Positions 41,718 through 50,854 of a stretch of DNA of 64,000 nucleotides are shown here, one piece after another; positions within the stretch are counted from its first letter, which is position 1, and each line of letters starts with the position of its first letter. This DNA comes from Nevskiaceae bacterium (lineage in GTDB: Bacteria; Pseudomonadota; Gammaproteobacteria; Nevskiales; Nevskiaceae). The translations under genes and the position numbers were made by a program. A model generated the notes under the pieces. The model ran no database searches, was not told where the DNA came from, and saw only the letters and a list, made by a program, of their open reading frames with translations. The stretch covers positions 1-64,000 of the forward strand of contig SSEB01000004.1 of NCBI GenBank assembly GCA_008012115.1. The letters are read 5' to 3'.

Positions 41718-41751
41718 AAAAAGACCCTGGTACAGCCACTGCACCAGGGTC
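41718..41751 (-). terminator. Rho-independent terminator after the TonB-dependent receptor
   Basis: Stem GACCCTGGT (41723-41731) and ACCAGGGTC (41743-41751) with an 11-nt loop. Read on the minus strand it ends in a T run (41722-41718). It lies 18 bp after the receptor stop and separates it from the cyclase genes. Confidence 0.88.
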
Positions 41752-41769
41752 CGTTTCAACGCAAGAGAC

Positions 41770-44700
41770 TCAGAACTTGACCTGCACTTTCAGATAGCCC
41801 TGCACGCCGGGAATTTCATAGGACGGCAGGAAACTGTTGGCGATCGCCGCCGTGTAGGACACCGGTGGCGACTGGTTGAGGATATTGCGCAAGCCAATGC
41901 TGACATCGGTTTTCCAGTGCTCGAAGGAATAACCCGCCTGCACGTCGTTATAAAACGTTCCGTGCAGGACATTGGTGGAGTTATCGCTGCTGCCGGAGCG
42001 CTTGGGATCAGGGTTGGAGCACAACCCGAGATCGGCGAGCGAGGGCGTTCCGCCGTCGTAGCAGGATTCCGTCACCCTGCCGATGTACCGTGTGATCCAG
42101 CTCAGCTTCCAGTCCTCGAATGCCCAGTTCAAGGAGGCCTTGGCCTTCACGCGCGGATAGATGGAGCCGCCGGTGGCGCTGCCTGCGAGGCCCTGACGGG
42201 TGAGGCTGCCATCGAAATTGGGCGTGTACTGATCGTATTTCTCCAGATACTGCGCACTCGTCTCCAGCTTGAAGCTGCCGATGTAGCCGAGGCTCGGGAA
42301 CCAGCGCGCCACGGGGATGCGGTAGTCGGCCGAAAAATCGAACCCTGACGTCTTGAGCACGGCAAAATTGAACGCCGGGGCTTCCAGGTACGAAAGGGAG
42401 CCCGAGCCGTCGCGGTGCACATACGAGCAGGTCTGCGACTTGCTGCCGTTGTTACGATGGGCCTTGTAGCAACTATCCAGGACGTACTGCGGGTCGAGCG
42501 TCGAGATGAAATTTTTCAGATCGATGGTGAAGTAGTCCAAGGTGACATTGAAATCCTCGACAAACTTTGGACTGTAAACAAAGCCGAAGGTGTAGGTTTT
42601 GGCGGACTCCGGCTGCAGTTGCGGGTTGCCGCTGAAGCGGGTCGACACCTGCGAATTGGGCTGTGTCGTCGTTGTCGGATTGACGCCATCCGCGGTGCAG
42701 TTGGCGTTGGCGTTGCTGCCCGAGGCGGCTCCAACGCAGGGATCTGCGACCTGCGGGAAGCCCTCCGAGGCACCCTGATAGAGATCGGTGATCGACGGCG
42801 CACGGAATGCTTCGGAGTACGTTCCGCGCAGCAGAAGATCATCCACGACCTTCCAGCGGATGCCGATCTTGCCGGTGAAGCGCGGATCAAACGTGCTGTA
42901 GCTGGTGTAGCGCTCGGCGACGTCGAGATCGAGTTCCTGGAATCCCGGCACATGCCGCAACAACGGCAGATTCAGCTCGGTGTAGACCTCGCGGGTGTTG
43001 TAAGCACCCGCCGTGGAGGCCGCCCCGTTGGTGCTGCTGATGCCGGCAGCGACGTACGGATCGGGCTGGTCGCTGAACGACTCCTTGCGGTACTCCACGC
43101 CCACCGCGATCGCCATCGGCTCGGGCAGAACACCCAGCGTGCCGAGTTCCGTCGAAAGGTTGGCGTAGACGTCCTGCGACTGCTGCTGCGAACTGCTGGC
43201 CGCAGAGTAGGCGATGTACTGAATCATGTCGGGCGTGATGGTTCCCGGCCCGCCGAACAGGTTCAACGGCACGCAGCCCGGCGCTCCCGCGACGCTCACC
43301 GCCTGCCCATTCACCGTCGTCGTGCCGCCGCGACAATTGGCGTCCGGTCCCAGCGCCAGCTTGACGTGCTCCATGTTGACGTCGCCACGATGGATTTCCG
43401 AGTCGTCGTTACGCCCCAGCGAATAGCCCATGTCCCATGAATACATGTTCGAGAACCATTCCTGGTTGCCCTTCAGTTCCACGTGAAGGAACCCGGTGCG
43501 GACATCTCGTCCCAAAAAACGAGGTCCCAGTTCCGTGAGACGGCGCGCCAGGATGCCGTAGCCGGGGCCGATACCCACGGCATTGGTCGGATCGGGGTTC
43601 TCGGTTCGACCGATGTCCTGCTTGAAGACGTTATAAATATTCGTGCGGTCGATATAGACCTGGTTCGACGGCGGCGAGGCCAGAACTCCGAAGAGCAGCG
43701 GTGTCTCGGCCAACTGGCGCTCGGTCTTGCTCTGGTTGTAGAGCAGTTGCAGTGCGGCGCTGACGTTGTCGCTCAGTTGATGGACGACCTGCCCGAACAG
43801 GGAATTCTGCTGGAAGGGCGTCGCCAGATAGTTGATCGGCGCGTAGTTGTAGTGATCGTCCGCCGCAAACGGCTTGTACTTCGACGCCGCGGTGGCGGTC
43901 GTGTCCGTGGTGCTCACGGTGGCGCCCGGATTCAGGATCATGTTGCAAAGCTGCAAGGCCCCGACTGGCGCCTTCGGGGGCGCGGGCAGCGTCGGCTCGC
44001 CGGGCACTGCCCCGCCGGCAGTACCGGTGACGATGCTGCCGGCAAGGTCCGGACACCGGTCCGTGCCCAGGATCGCGCCGTTCTGCGCTTCAGGAATGAA
44101 CAGCAGGGTGCCGCGCGGCGTGAAAATGCTGCCGCGGCTGAGACCGGTGCCGAATTTCGGCACCTTGGAAATATCGCGCTCGCTCGCAAACAGCGCGCTT
44201 TGCCGGACCAGGCCGAGATCGAGAAACATGGAGGTTTTGTCGTCGGTGTTTCCGAACGACAGGCTGTAGGCCTGCTGCGGTCCGCTGCCGTCGAGGAATG
44301 CGCCGGCCTGGACACGGGCTTCGGCGCCCGTGAATTTCTTGCGGGTGATGATATTGACGACGCCGGCGATGGCGTCCGACCCGTAGATCGCCGAGGCGCC
44401 GTCCTGCAGTACTTCGACACGCTCGATGATCGACACCGGGATGGTGTTCAAATCGACCGCCGCAGTATTGGATGCGCTGGTGCCATTGACCCAGCGATGT
44501 CCGTTGACCAGAACCAGAACGCGCTGCGAGCCCAGATTCCTCAGGTCGATCTCGGTAGTGCCTGCACCGCCGTTGTTGAAGACCCTGTTGAGCGCGGAGC
44601 CCGCGGCAGGCATCTGCTGCAGCAAGTCGCCGATGTTGGACAGACCCGAACGTTCGATGTCGACGCGCGACAGCACCGTGACCGGTGACGCCGTTTCCGT

Positions 44701-45189
44701 ATCCACACGCTTGATACGCGTGCCGGTCACCTCCACCGAGGTCAGCCTCTGCGGCTGCGCGACATCAGGCGGGAGCGCCTTCTTGTCATCCGGGACATTG
44801 ACGGGAATCGTGTCGAGCGGCGCCGGCGCGGGCGCCGCTGTCGTGGCGGTCGCAGCGGGTGCATCCGTCGCAGCCGGTGCGGCTGGTGAAACTGGAGCAT
44901 CTGTCGCAGTTGATGCAGCCGGTGCATCTGTCGCAGCGGGTGCAGCTGCGCTCTCTGTCGCAACGGGTGCAGCTGCCGCGGCTGGTGCGGCCGACGCATC
45001 CGGCCCGGCCGGAGGTTGGCCGCCAGTGTCCGGCGGCGCATCCGCCGGAGTGCCGGCCGGCGTGCTCGCCGCCTCCGTGCCCGGGGCTGCGGCGTCATCT
45101 GCCCCGGCAAATTTCGGCGCGAGCAACGTCAGTGAAAAAAAAGCAATGCAGGCATACGCCGTCAGCGGCGTCTTTCCGGATAAGCGCAT
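41770..45189 (-). CDS. TonB-dependent receptor with Ala/Pro/Thr-rich N-terminal extension
   Basis: 1139-aa outer-membrane receptor. The ATG at 45189 has GGGAAGG 7 bp upstream and gives a signal peptide (to about residue 28). Residues about 30-145 are a low-complexity Ala/Pro/Thr/Asp linker with recurring ATDAP units. A TonB-box-like SVEVTGTRIKR, the plug domain (about 160-290, with VLVLVNGHRWVNG and ASAIYGSDAIAGVVNIITR) and a 22-strand-type barrel ending in a terminal Phe (KVQVKF) follow. No STN domain is present. It is transcribed alone, with a terminator after it. Substrate is unknown; the loop-rich barrel suits carbohydrate or other organic ligands. Confidence 0.92.
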   Translation of the reverse strand: MRLSGKTPLTAYACIAFFSLTLLAPKFAGADDAAAPGTEAASTPAGTPADAPPDTGGQPPAGPDASAAPAAAAAPVATESAAAPAATDAPAASTATDAPVSPAAPAATDAPAATATTAAPAPAPLDTIPVNVPDDKKALPPDVAQPQRLTSVEVTGTRIKRVDTETASPVTVLSRVDIERSGLSNIGDLLQQMPAAGSALNRVFNNGGAGTTEIDLRNLGSQRVLVLVNGHRWVNGTSASNTAAVDLNTIPVSIIERVEVLQDGASAIYGSDAIAGVVNIITRKKFTGAEARVQAGAFLDGSGPQQAYSLSFGNTDDKTSMFLDLGLVRQSALFASERDISKVPKFGTGLSRGSIFTPRGTLLFIPEAQNGAILGTDRCPDLAGSIVTGTAGGAVPGEPTLPAPPKAPVGALQLCNMILNPGATVSTTDTTATAASKYKPFAADDHYNYAPINYLATPFQQNSLFGQVVHQLSDNVSAALQLLYNQSKTERQLAETPLLFGVLASPPSNQVYIDRTNIYNVFKQDIGRTENPDPTNAVGIGPGYGILARRLTELGPRFLGRDVRTGFLHVELKGNQEWFSNMYSWDMGYSLGRNDDSEIHRGDVNMEHVKLALGPDANCRGGTTTVNGQAVSVAGAPGCVPLNLFGGPGTITPDMIQYIAYSAASSSQQQSQDVYANLSTELGTLGVLPEPMAIAVGVEYRKESFSDQPDPYVAAGISSTNGAASTAGAYNTREVYTELNLPLLRHVPGFQELDLDVAERYTSYSTFDPRFTGKIGIRWKVVDDLLLRGTYSEAFRAPSITDLYQGASEGFPQVADPCVGAASGSNANANCTADGVNPTTTTQPNSQVSTRFSGNPQLQPESAKTYTFGFVYSPKFVEDFNVTLDYFTIDLKNFISTLDPQYVLDSCYKAHRNNGSKSQTCSYVHRDGSGSLSYLEAPAFNFAVLKTSGFDFSADYRIPVARWFPSLGYIGSFKLETSAQYLEKYDQYTPNFDGSLTRQGLAGSATGGSIYPRVKAKASLNWAFEDWKLSWITRYIGRVTESCYDGGTPSLADLGLCSNPDPKRSGSSDNSTNVLHGTFYNDVQAGYSFEHWKTDVSIGLRNILNQSPPVSYTAAIANSFLPSYEIPGVQGYLKVQVKF

Positions 45190-45426
45190 CGTTCCCCTTC
45201 CCAATTGAGTCATTGCAAAAAACACCCGGCGATTCTGTGTTTCGCAGCCGTGGTGGTCCCCACTTGCGACAACGGCCGAGTCAGCGCTTTGTTGACAGCC
45301 GCATGGAATTACCCGCGGGAGGAGGGATTTCCCGGCGGGAATAGGGGGTTTTTCCGAGGCATCAGGCCCCGCTCGAGCACTCGGCAAGACGGGGCAAGCC
45401 CGCCGCCGCCGTGACGCAGGTGAAGG

Positions 45427-46377
45427 TCAACCCGCCCGGGTTGCTTTGCGCAACGCAGGCGGCAACGAGAACACGATGTGCTCCTGGCGGCCCGGCATCT
45501 CGGTGGCAGTCCGGCCTCCGAGTTCGCGCAGACGCGCCACCACCTGCTGAACCAGAACCTCGGGTGCGCTGGCGCCGGCGGTAACGCCGATTTTCTGCCG
45601 TCCGGCCAGCCACTCGCCACGGATGTCCTCCGGCCCGTCGATCAAGTAGGCCGGCACGCCGCGCTGCTCGGCGATTTCGCGCAGGCGGTTGGAGTTGGAG
45701 CTGTTGCGGGAGCCGACCACCAGCAGCGCATCACAGGCGGCGGTCAGTTCCTTCACGGAGTCCTGGCGATTCTGCGTGGCGTAGCAGATGTCATCCTTGC
45801 GCGGACCATGAATCGACGGAAACCGCTCACGCAGGGCGTCGATGACACGGCTGGTGTCGTCCATCGACAGCGTGGTCTGGGTGACGAAGGCCATGTGCCC
45901 GGGATTGCGGATCGTCAGTCGCGCCACGTCCTCCGGCGTCTCCACCAGGTAGATGCGGCCGCCGTGGGATTCGTCGAACTGGCCCATGGTGCCCTCGACT
46001 TCCGGATGCCCCTCGTGCCCGATCAGCACCACCTCGCGACCCTCGCGCGAGTAGCGCTTGACCTCGATGTGCACCTTGGTCACCAGCGGGCAGGTCGCAT
46101 CGAACACGGTGAGGCCGCGCTTCTGGGCATCCTCGCGCACCTGCTGCGACACGCCGTGCGCCGAAAAAATGCAGGTGGCGCCTTCGGGAATCTGGTCCAC
46201 TTCCTCTACGAACACCGCACCCATATTGCGCAGGCGTTCGACCACGAAGCGGTTGTGCACGACTTCGTGGCGGACATAGATCGGCGCGCCGAGTTGCTCC
46301 AGCGCGCGCTCGACGATCTCGATGGCACGGTCGACGCCGGCGCAGAAACCGCGCGGATTGGCGAGCAGGATTTCCAT
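45427..46377 (-). CDS. ispH: 4-hydroxy-3-methylbut-2-enyl diphosphate reductase
   Basis: Last step of the MEP isoprenoid pathway, making IPP and DMAPP with a [4Fe-4S] cluster. At 316 aa it has normal length. Conserved cluster Cys lie in PRGFCAGV (about residue 12), DATCPLV (about 96) and [10 protein letters not shown] (about 197). Substrate-binding SAHGVS and VGSRNSSNS segments are present. The start at ATG 46377 gives [12 protein letters not shown]. It follows lspA by 1 bp, the classical neighbour. The 237 bp between this gene and the receptor start hold nothing recognised. Confidence 0.97.
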   Translation of the reverse strand: MEILLANPRGFCAGVDRAIEIVERALEQLGAPIYVRHEVVHNRFVVERLRNMGAVFVEEVDQIPEGATCIFSAHGVSQQVREDAQKRGLTVFDATCPLVTKVHIEVKRYSREGREVVLIGHEGHPEVEGTMGQFDESHGGRIYLVETPEDVARLTIRNPGHMAFVTQTTLSMDDTSRVIDALRERFPSIHGPRKDDICYATQNRQDSVKELTAACDALLVVGSRNSSNSNRLREIAEQRGVPAYLIDGPEDIRGEWLAGRQKIGVTAGASAPEVLVQQVVARLRELGGRTATEMPGRQEHIVFSLPPALRKATRAG

Positions 46378-46378
46378 A

Positions 46379-46876
46379 TCAGCCTCCCGGCGCGCGCGCC
46401 GCCCTGGCGCGACGGGCATCGCGCAGCATGTCGAGGATCAGCAGGCCAGCACCCAGCGTAATAGCCGAGTCGGCGACGTTGAAGGCAGCGAAATGCCAGT
46501 TGCCGACGTAGAAATCGATGAAATCGACGACGTAGCCGCGCGTGGCACGGTCGATGACATTGCCCAGCGCGCCGCCCAGGATCAGGGCCAGCGCCGCAGC
46601 CACCAGGGTCTGTCCGGAAGGATTGCGCCGCAGCCACATCAGAATGCCGAGGCTCACGGCAACGCCGAGCAGCACGAACACCCAGGCCGGCGCATTGTGG
46701 AACATCGAGAACGCGGCGCCGGTGTTGCGCATGTAGGTGAAGTTGAGATGCGGCATCAGCGGCATCACCTCGAACCACGCCAGGTGCTTGACCACCAGCT
46801 GCTTGGTCACCTGGTCGATGAAGATCGCCAGGATCGATACCCAGAGCCAGTAAACGTTCTTGTATTGGTAGGACAC
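46379..46876 (-). CDS. lspA: signal peptidase II (lipoprotein signal peptidase)
   Basis: Inner-membrane aspartyl protease that removes lipoprotein signal peptides. 165 aa from GTG 46876, matching the usual 164. Four membrane helices are visible. The catalytic aspartates are in [22 protein letters not shown] and FNVADSAI. The GTG start follows the ileS stop by 7 bp and has only a weak ribosome site, so it depends on coupling to ileS translation. Confidence 0.95.
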   Translation of the reverse strand: MSYQYKNVYWLWVSILAIFIDQVTKQLVVKHLAWFEVMPLMPHLNFTYMRNTGAAFSMFHNAPAWVFVLLGVAVSLGILMWLRRNPSGQTLVAAALALILGGALGNVIDRATRGYVVDFIDFYVGNWHFAAFNVADSAITLGAGLLILDMLRDARRARAARAPGG

Positions 46877-46883
46877 GGGGCGC

Positions 46884-49706
46884 TCAGATGAATTGGCGGC
46901 GCTCGCCGGCGCCGTCGACGTTTTCCACGCAGCGGCCGCACAGCGTGGGGTGTTCGGCGTGCGCCCCGACGTCGGCGCGCTGATGCCAGCAGCGTTCGCA
47001 CTTGGCGTGCGCCGAGGCCTGGGCCGAAATCCACACGCTTTCGCCGGTCGCCAGTTTCGCTTCCACGGCATTGGCGCTGCGCGTCGCCGTACCCAAGGCG
47101 GTGGCCGACGAGGTGATGAACCAGAAGCGCAGCTCGTCGCCGACCGCATCGAAGGCCCGCGCGGCATCGCCGTCGGCATACAACGCGACCTCGGCGTTGA
47201 GGCCCGAGCCGATGTCGCCCTTGATGCGCAGGTCTTCGAGCACCTTCTTCACCGCTTCACGCGCGGCGGACAGGCGCGGCCAGTCGATGTCCGTATCACC
47301 CGCCGCCGGCAGCGGATGCCAGGTCTGCGCGAACACGCTGGCGCTGCGGTCGCCTGGCAGCAGTTGCCAGATCTCGTCGGCGGTGAAGCTCAGGATCGGC
47401 GCGATCCAGCGCACCATCACCTCGGCGATGTGGAACAGCGCGGTCTGCGCCGAACGGCGCGCCACGCTCTTCGTCGGCAGCGTGTAGAGGCGATCCTTGA
47501 GCACATCGAGGTAGAGGCCGCCGAGATCGGTCACGCAGTAGTTGTGCAGCTTCTGGTAGACCAGGTGGAACTGCGAGGCGTCGTAAGCCTGCTTGATTTC
47601 ATCCTGGAGCTTGGCCGCCTGCACCAGCGCCCAACGATCGATGGACAGCATCTGCTCGACCGGCACGGTGTCGGTCGCAGGATCGAAACCATTGAGGCTG
47701 CCGAGCAGGTAGCGCGCGGTGTTGCGGATGCGGCGGTAGGCATCAGCGATACGCTTGAGCAGGTTGTCGGAGATCGCAATCTCGCCGGAGTAGTCACTGG
47801 CTGCGACCCACAGGCGCAGCACGTCCGCACCCAGCGTCTTCAAGACCTGCTGCGGCGCCACGACGTTGCCCAGCGACTTGCTCATCTTGCGGCCCTGCTC
47901 GTCCACGGTGAAGCCGTGGGTGAGCACCGCCTTGTAGGGCGCACGCCGCTGCATCGCCACGCTGGTCAGCAGCGAGGACTGGAACCAGCCGCGATGCTGG
48001 TCGGAACCTTCGAGATACATGTCCGCCTGCGGTGCAACGCCATCGACCATCGCGGACGGATTCGTCGATTTGAACGAGCACTGGTGCACGACGCCGGAGT
48101 CGAACCACACGTCCAGCGTGTCGGGGCACTTCTCGTACTGGCCCTCGTCCACCTGCCAGTCGGAGGGTGCAGAGCCGAACCAGGCTTCCAGACCACCAGC
48201 CTCCACCCGGTCGGCGATGCGCTTGAGCAGCGCCGCGGAGTCCGGGTGCAGCGTCTGATCTTTGCGATGCACGAACACCGCCATCGGCACGCCCCAGGTG
48301 CGCTGGCGCGAGATGCACCAGTCGGGGCGACCGGCGACCATTTCACGAATACGGTTTTCGCCCCAGCCGGGAATCCAGCGCGTCTCGGCGATGGCCTTGA
48401 GCGCGTCGCTGCGCAGGCCGAGGGCGTCCATCGACACGAACCACTGCGGCGTGGCGCGGAAGATCAGCGGCGTCTTGTGACGCCAGCAGTGCGGATAGCT
48501 GTGCACGATCTCGCTGAGGTGTGCGAGCGCGCCGCTGGCCTTGAGGTTTTCGATGATCGGCTCGTCGGCCTTGCGCACGAACAGGCCGGCGACGATTGGC
48601 GTGCCCTCGACGAACTTGCCGTTGCCGGCCACCGGGTTGTCGACCGGCAGCTGGTACGCCTTACCGACCACGTAGTCCTCGACACCATGCGCCGGCGCCG
48701 TGTGCACCAGTCCCGTGCCGGCATCGAGCGTGACGTGCTCGCCGCAGATCACCGGCACGATGCGCGTCGCGAAGGGGTGCTGCGCCCTGGCGCCTTCCAG
48801 CGCCTTGCCCTTGGCCGTCGCCAGCACCTGGGCTTCATCCTTCCAGCGCGCGGCGGTCTTCCCGACCAGCTCGGCGGCGAGCACGACGCGGCCATGCTGC
48901 GCGAAATCGACCAGCGCGTAGTCCAGTTCGGCGTTGACCGCGATCGCCTGATTGGCCGGCAGCGTCCACGGCGTAGTGGTCCAGATCACGAACGACGCGC
49001 CGTCCGCCCCAGCGACGCCGAAACGACGCGCCAGATCGGCGGCATCCGCGGCCGCGAACTTCACATCGATGGCAAACGACTTCTTGTCCTCGTACTCGAC
49101 CTCGGCCTCGGCCAGCGAGGAGCCGCAGTCCAGGCACCAATGCACCGGCTTGAAGCCACGCACGACATGGCCGCGCTCGACGATCTTGGCCAGGCAGCGC
49201 AGCTGCTCGGCCTCGAAGGCCGGCTGCATGGTCAGATAGGGCCGGTCCCAATCGGCGAGCACGCCGAGACGCTCGAAATCCACGCGCTGTTTGGCCACCT
49301 GCTCGTTGGCGTATTCGCGGCATTTCTCGCGGAAGGCCTTGGCGTCGAGCTTGTCGCCGACCTTGCCGAACTTCTTCTCGACCTGCAGTTCGATCGGCAG
49401 ACCGTGGCAGTCCCAACCCGGCACGAACGGCGCCTGATGGCCGTTGAGCCGCGCGGACTTGACCACCATGTCCTTGAGCACCTTGTTGACGGCGTGGCCG
49501 ATGTGGATGTCGCCGTTGGCATACGGCGGCCCGTCGACGAACCAGTATGGCGGCCGGCCGGCGGTGGTGGCCTGCACCTGCGCATAGAGCCCCTGCTGCT
49601 GCCAGCGCGCCAGCATTTCCGGCTCGCGCTTGGCGAGGTTGGCCTGCATCGGGAACGCCGTCTCCGGCAGGTTGAGCGTGCTCTTGTAGTCTTTGGGTGC
49701 AGTCAC
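46884..49706 (-). CDS. ileS: isoleucyl-tRNA synthetase
   Basis: Class I synthetase charging tRNA-Ile, 940 aa. The HIGH motif is in PYANGDIHIGHAVNK (about residue 68), the editing domain lies in the middle, KMSKS is in [12 protein letters not shown] (about 606) and the C-terminal zinc finger has CERC and CGRC pairs (about 905-930). This is the bacterial zinc-containing type. It lies in the conserved block with lspA and ispH downstream and ribF and murJ upstream. Element E5 lies 44 bp before its ATG, separating it from ribF. Confidence 0.97.
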   Translation of the reverse strand: MTAPKDYKSTLNLPETAFPMQANLAKREPEMLARWQQQGLYAQVQATTAGRPPYWFVDGPPYANGDIHIGHAVNKVLKDMVVKSARLNGHQAPFVPGWDCHGLPIELQVEKKFGKVGDKLDAKAFREKCREYANEQVAKQRVDFERLGVLADWDRPYLTMQPAFEAEQLRCLAKIVERGHVVRGFKPVHWCLDCGSSLAEAEVEYEDKKSFAIDVKFAAADAADLARRFGVAGADGASFVIWTTTPWTLPANQAIAVNAELDYALVDFAQHGRVVLAAELVGKTAARWKDEAQVLATAKGKALEGARAQHPFATRIVPVICGEHVTLDAGTGLVHTAPAHGVEDYVVGKAYQLPVDNPVAGNGKFVEGTPIVAGLFVRKADEPIIENLKASGALAHLSEIVHSYPHCWRHKTPLIFRATPQWFVSMDALGLRSDALKAIAETRWIPGWGENRIREMVAGRPDWCISRQRTWGVPMAVFVHRKDQTLHPDSAALLKRIADRVEAGGLEAWFGSAPSDWQVDEGQYEKCPDTLDVWFDSGVVHQCSFKSTNPSAMVDGVAPQADMYLEGSDQHRGWFQSSLLTSVAMQRRAPYKAVLTHGFTVDEQGRKMSKSLGNVVAPQQVLKTLGADVLRLWVAASDYSGEIAISDNLLKRIADAYRRIRNTARYLLGSLNGFDPATDTVPVEQMLSIDRWALVQAAKLQDEIKQAYDASQFHLVYQKLHNYCVTDLGGLYLDVLKDRLYTLPTKSVARRSAQTALFHIAEVMVRWIAPILSFTADEIWQLLPGDRSASVFAQTWHPLPAAGDTDIDWPRLSAAREAVKKVLEDLRIKGDIGSGLNAEVALYADGDAARAFDAVGDELRFWFITSSATALGTATRSANAVEAKLATGESVWISAQASAHAKCERCWHQRADVGAHAEHPTLCGRCVENVDGAGERRQFI

Positions 49707-49750
49707 GGCGGAGTCAGGGCGTCGGCAAGCGAGAAATGAGCGATTACGGC

Positions 49751-49864
49751 GCCACCCGCTCTGGCATTCGCGGACGGCAGATTCGTTATTAATTATTTAA
49801 CGAATAAATAATCATTTAATATTTAATAACAAACCCGCACTCGAATCCTTCGAGAGCGGGTGGC
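49751..49864. repeat. 114-bp AT-core inverted-repeat element, copy E5
   Basis: Perfect ends GCCACCCGCT (49751-49760) and AGCGGGTGGC (49855-49864). The inner repeat is GTTATTAA (from 49785) and TTAATAAC (to 49830). Here the AT core is itself palindromic at 18 of 23 positions, the most symmetric copy. A hairpin CTCGAA-TCC-TTCGAG (49840-49854) directly abuts the right end. It lies between ribF and ileS, inside a classical operon. Confidence 0.94.
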
Positions 49865-49920
49865 GGAATTATGAGGGATTTGCCGTCGCTTGACACGGCG
49901 CGGCCCGCTGCGCGGGCGGT

Positions 49921-50850
49921 TCAGGCCTGCGCCGCCAGCAACGCCCGCGCCTCGTCGGCATCGCGGTGCATCTGGACGCGCAGCGCGTCCAGCGAATCGA
50001 ACTTCAGTTCCGGTCGCAGGTAGTGGCAGAACTCCACGTCCATGGTCTGGCCATAGATGTCGCCCGGCTGACCGAACAGGTGCGTCTCCAGCAGGCAGCG
50101 CGTCAGCCCCAGTGTCGGCCGGATGCCGAGACTGGCGACGCCGGTCCAGTCGCGCCCGGCAACCCGGGCGCGCACCGCGTAGATGCCCTGCCGCAGCGCC
50201 AGGCGCCGGTGCAGGTTGATGTTGGCCGTCGGCATGTCGAGCTGGCGACCGAGCTGCAGCCCGCGCCGCACACGCCCGCGCAGCGTGTACGGGCGCCCAA
50301 GCAGGGCCGCCGCGCGCGCGAGATCCGCCTCCTTCAGCGCCGCGCGCAGCGCGGTAGAGCTGCAGCGGCAGCCCTCCAGCGCCACGGTGTCCAGCGATTC
50401 GACGCTGTAGCCGTGCCGCTCGCCAAGCGCGCGCAGCAGGTGGATGTCGCCGCCGCGCCGGGCGCCAAAGCGGAAATCGTCGCCGATCACCAGCGCCCGG
50501 ATACCGAGACGGCGCACCAGCAGCTCCTCGACGAACGCCGCCGGCTCGTAGGCGGCGAAGCGCCGGTCGAAGCGCTGCAGGATCAGGCGGTCCACGCCCT
50601 GCGCACCGAGCAGCGCGACGCGGCTGCGGAAGGTGGCGACGCGACCGGCGACGGACTCGGGCGAGAAGAACTCGCGCGGCGTCGGCTCGAAACTCAGCAC
50701 CGCCAGCGGCAGGCCCAGTGACTGGGCGCGGGCGCGTGCCTGCGCGATCAGGGCCTGATGGCCGAGATGCACGCCATCGAAATTGCCGATGGTCAGCACG
50801 CAGCCGCGGTGCCGCTCGCGCAGATTGTGTTGGCCGCGGATCAGTTCCAT
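49921..50850 (-). CDS. ribF: bifunctional riboflavin kinase / FAD synthetase
   Basis: Makes FMN and FAD from riboflavin, 309 aa. The N-terminal adenylyltransferase domain has GNFDGVHLGHQ (about residues 23-33) and a later SSTALRAALKEADL segment. The C-terminal riboflavin kinase domain has the GLQLGRQLDMPTANI and GIYAVRARV patterns (about 195-235). It follows murJ by 4 bp, so the two share a transcript. Downstream, element E5 intervenes before ileS. Confidence 0.96.
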   Translation of the reverse strand: MELIRGQHNLRERHRGCVLTIGNFDGVHLGHQALIAQARARAQSLGLPLAVLSFEPTPREFFSPESVAGRVATFRSRVALLGAQGVDRLILQRFDRRFAAYEPAAFVEELLVRRLGIRALVIGDDFRFGARRGGDIHLLRALGERHGYSVESLDTVALEGCRCSSTALRAALKEADLARAAALLGRPYTLRGRVRRGLQLGRQLDMPTANINLHRRLALRQGIYAVRARVAGRDWTGVASLGIRPTLGLTRCLLETHLFGQPGDIYGQTMDVEFCHYLRPELKFDSLDALRVQMHRDADEARALLAAQA

Positions 50851-50854
50851 GACG

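Noticed and set aside
45190-45426. A further copy of the element in the receptor-ispH gap
   Set aside because: The gap is GC-rich with no conserved ends and no AT core.
10321-49864. Integron attC sites as an explanation for the 114-bp elements
   Set aside because: The GTTATTA/TAATAAC repeats do not fit the GTTRRRY/RYYYAAC core, there is no integrase gene, and the elements flank ordinary conserved genes rather than cassettes.
10321-49864. CRISPR repeats or simple intrinsic terminators as an explanation for the elements
   Set aside because: Copies are 7-18 kb apart with no spacers, and the outer GC stem is not followed by a T run.
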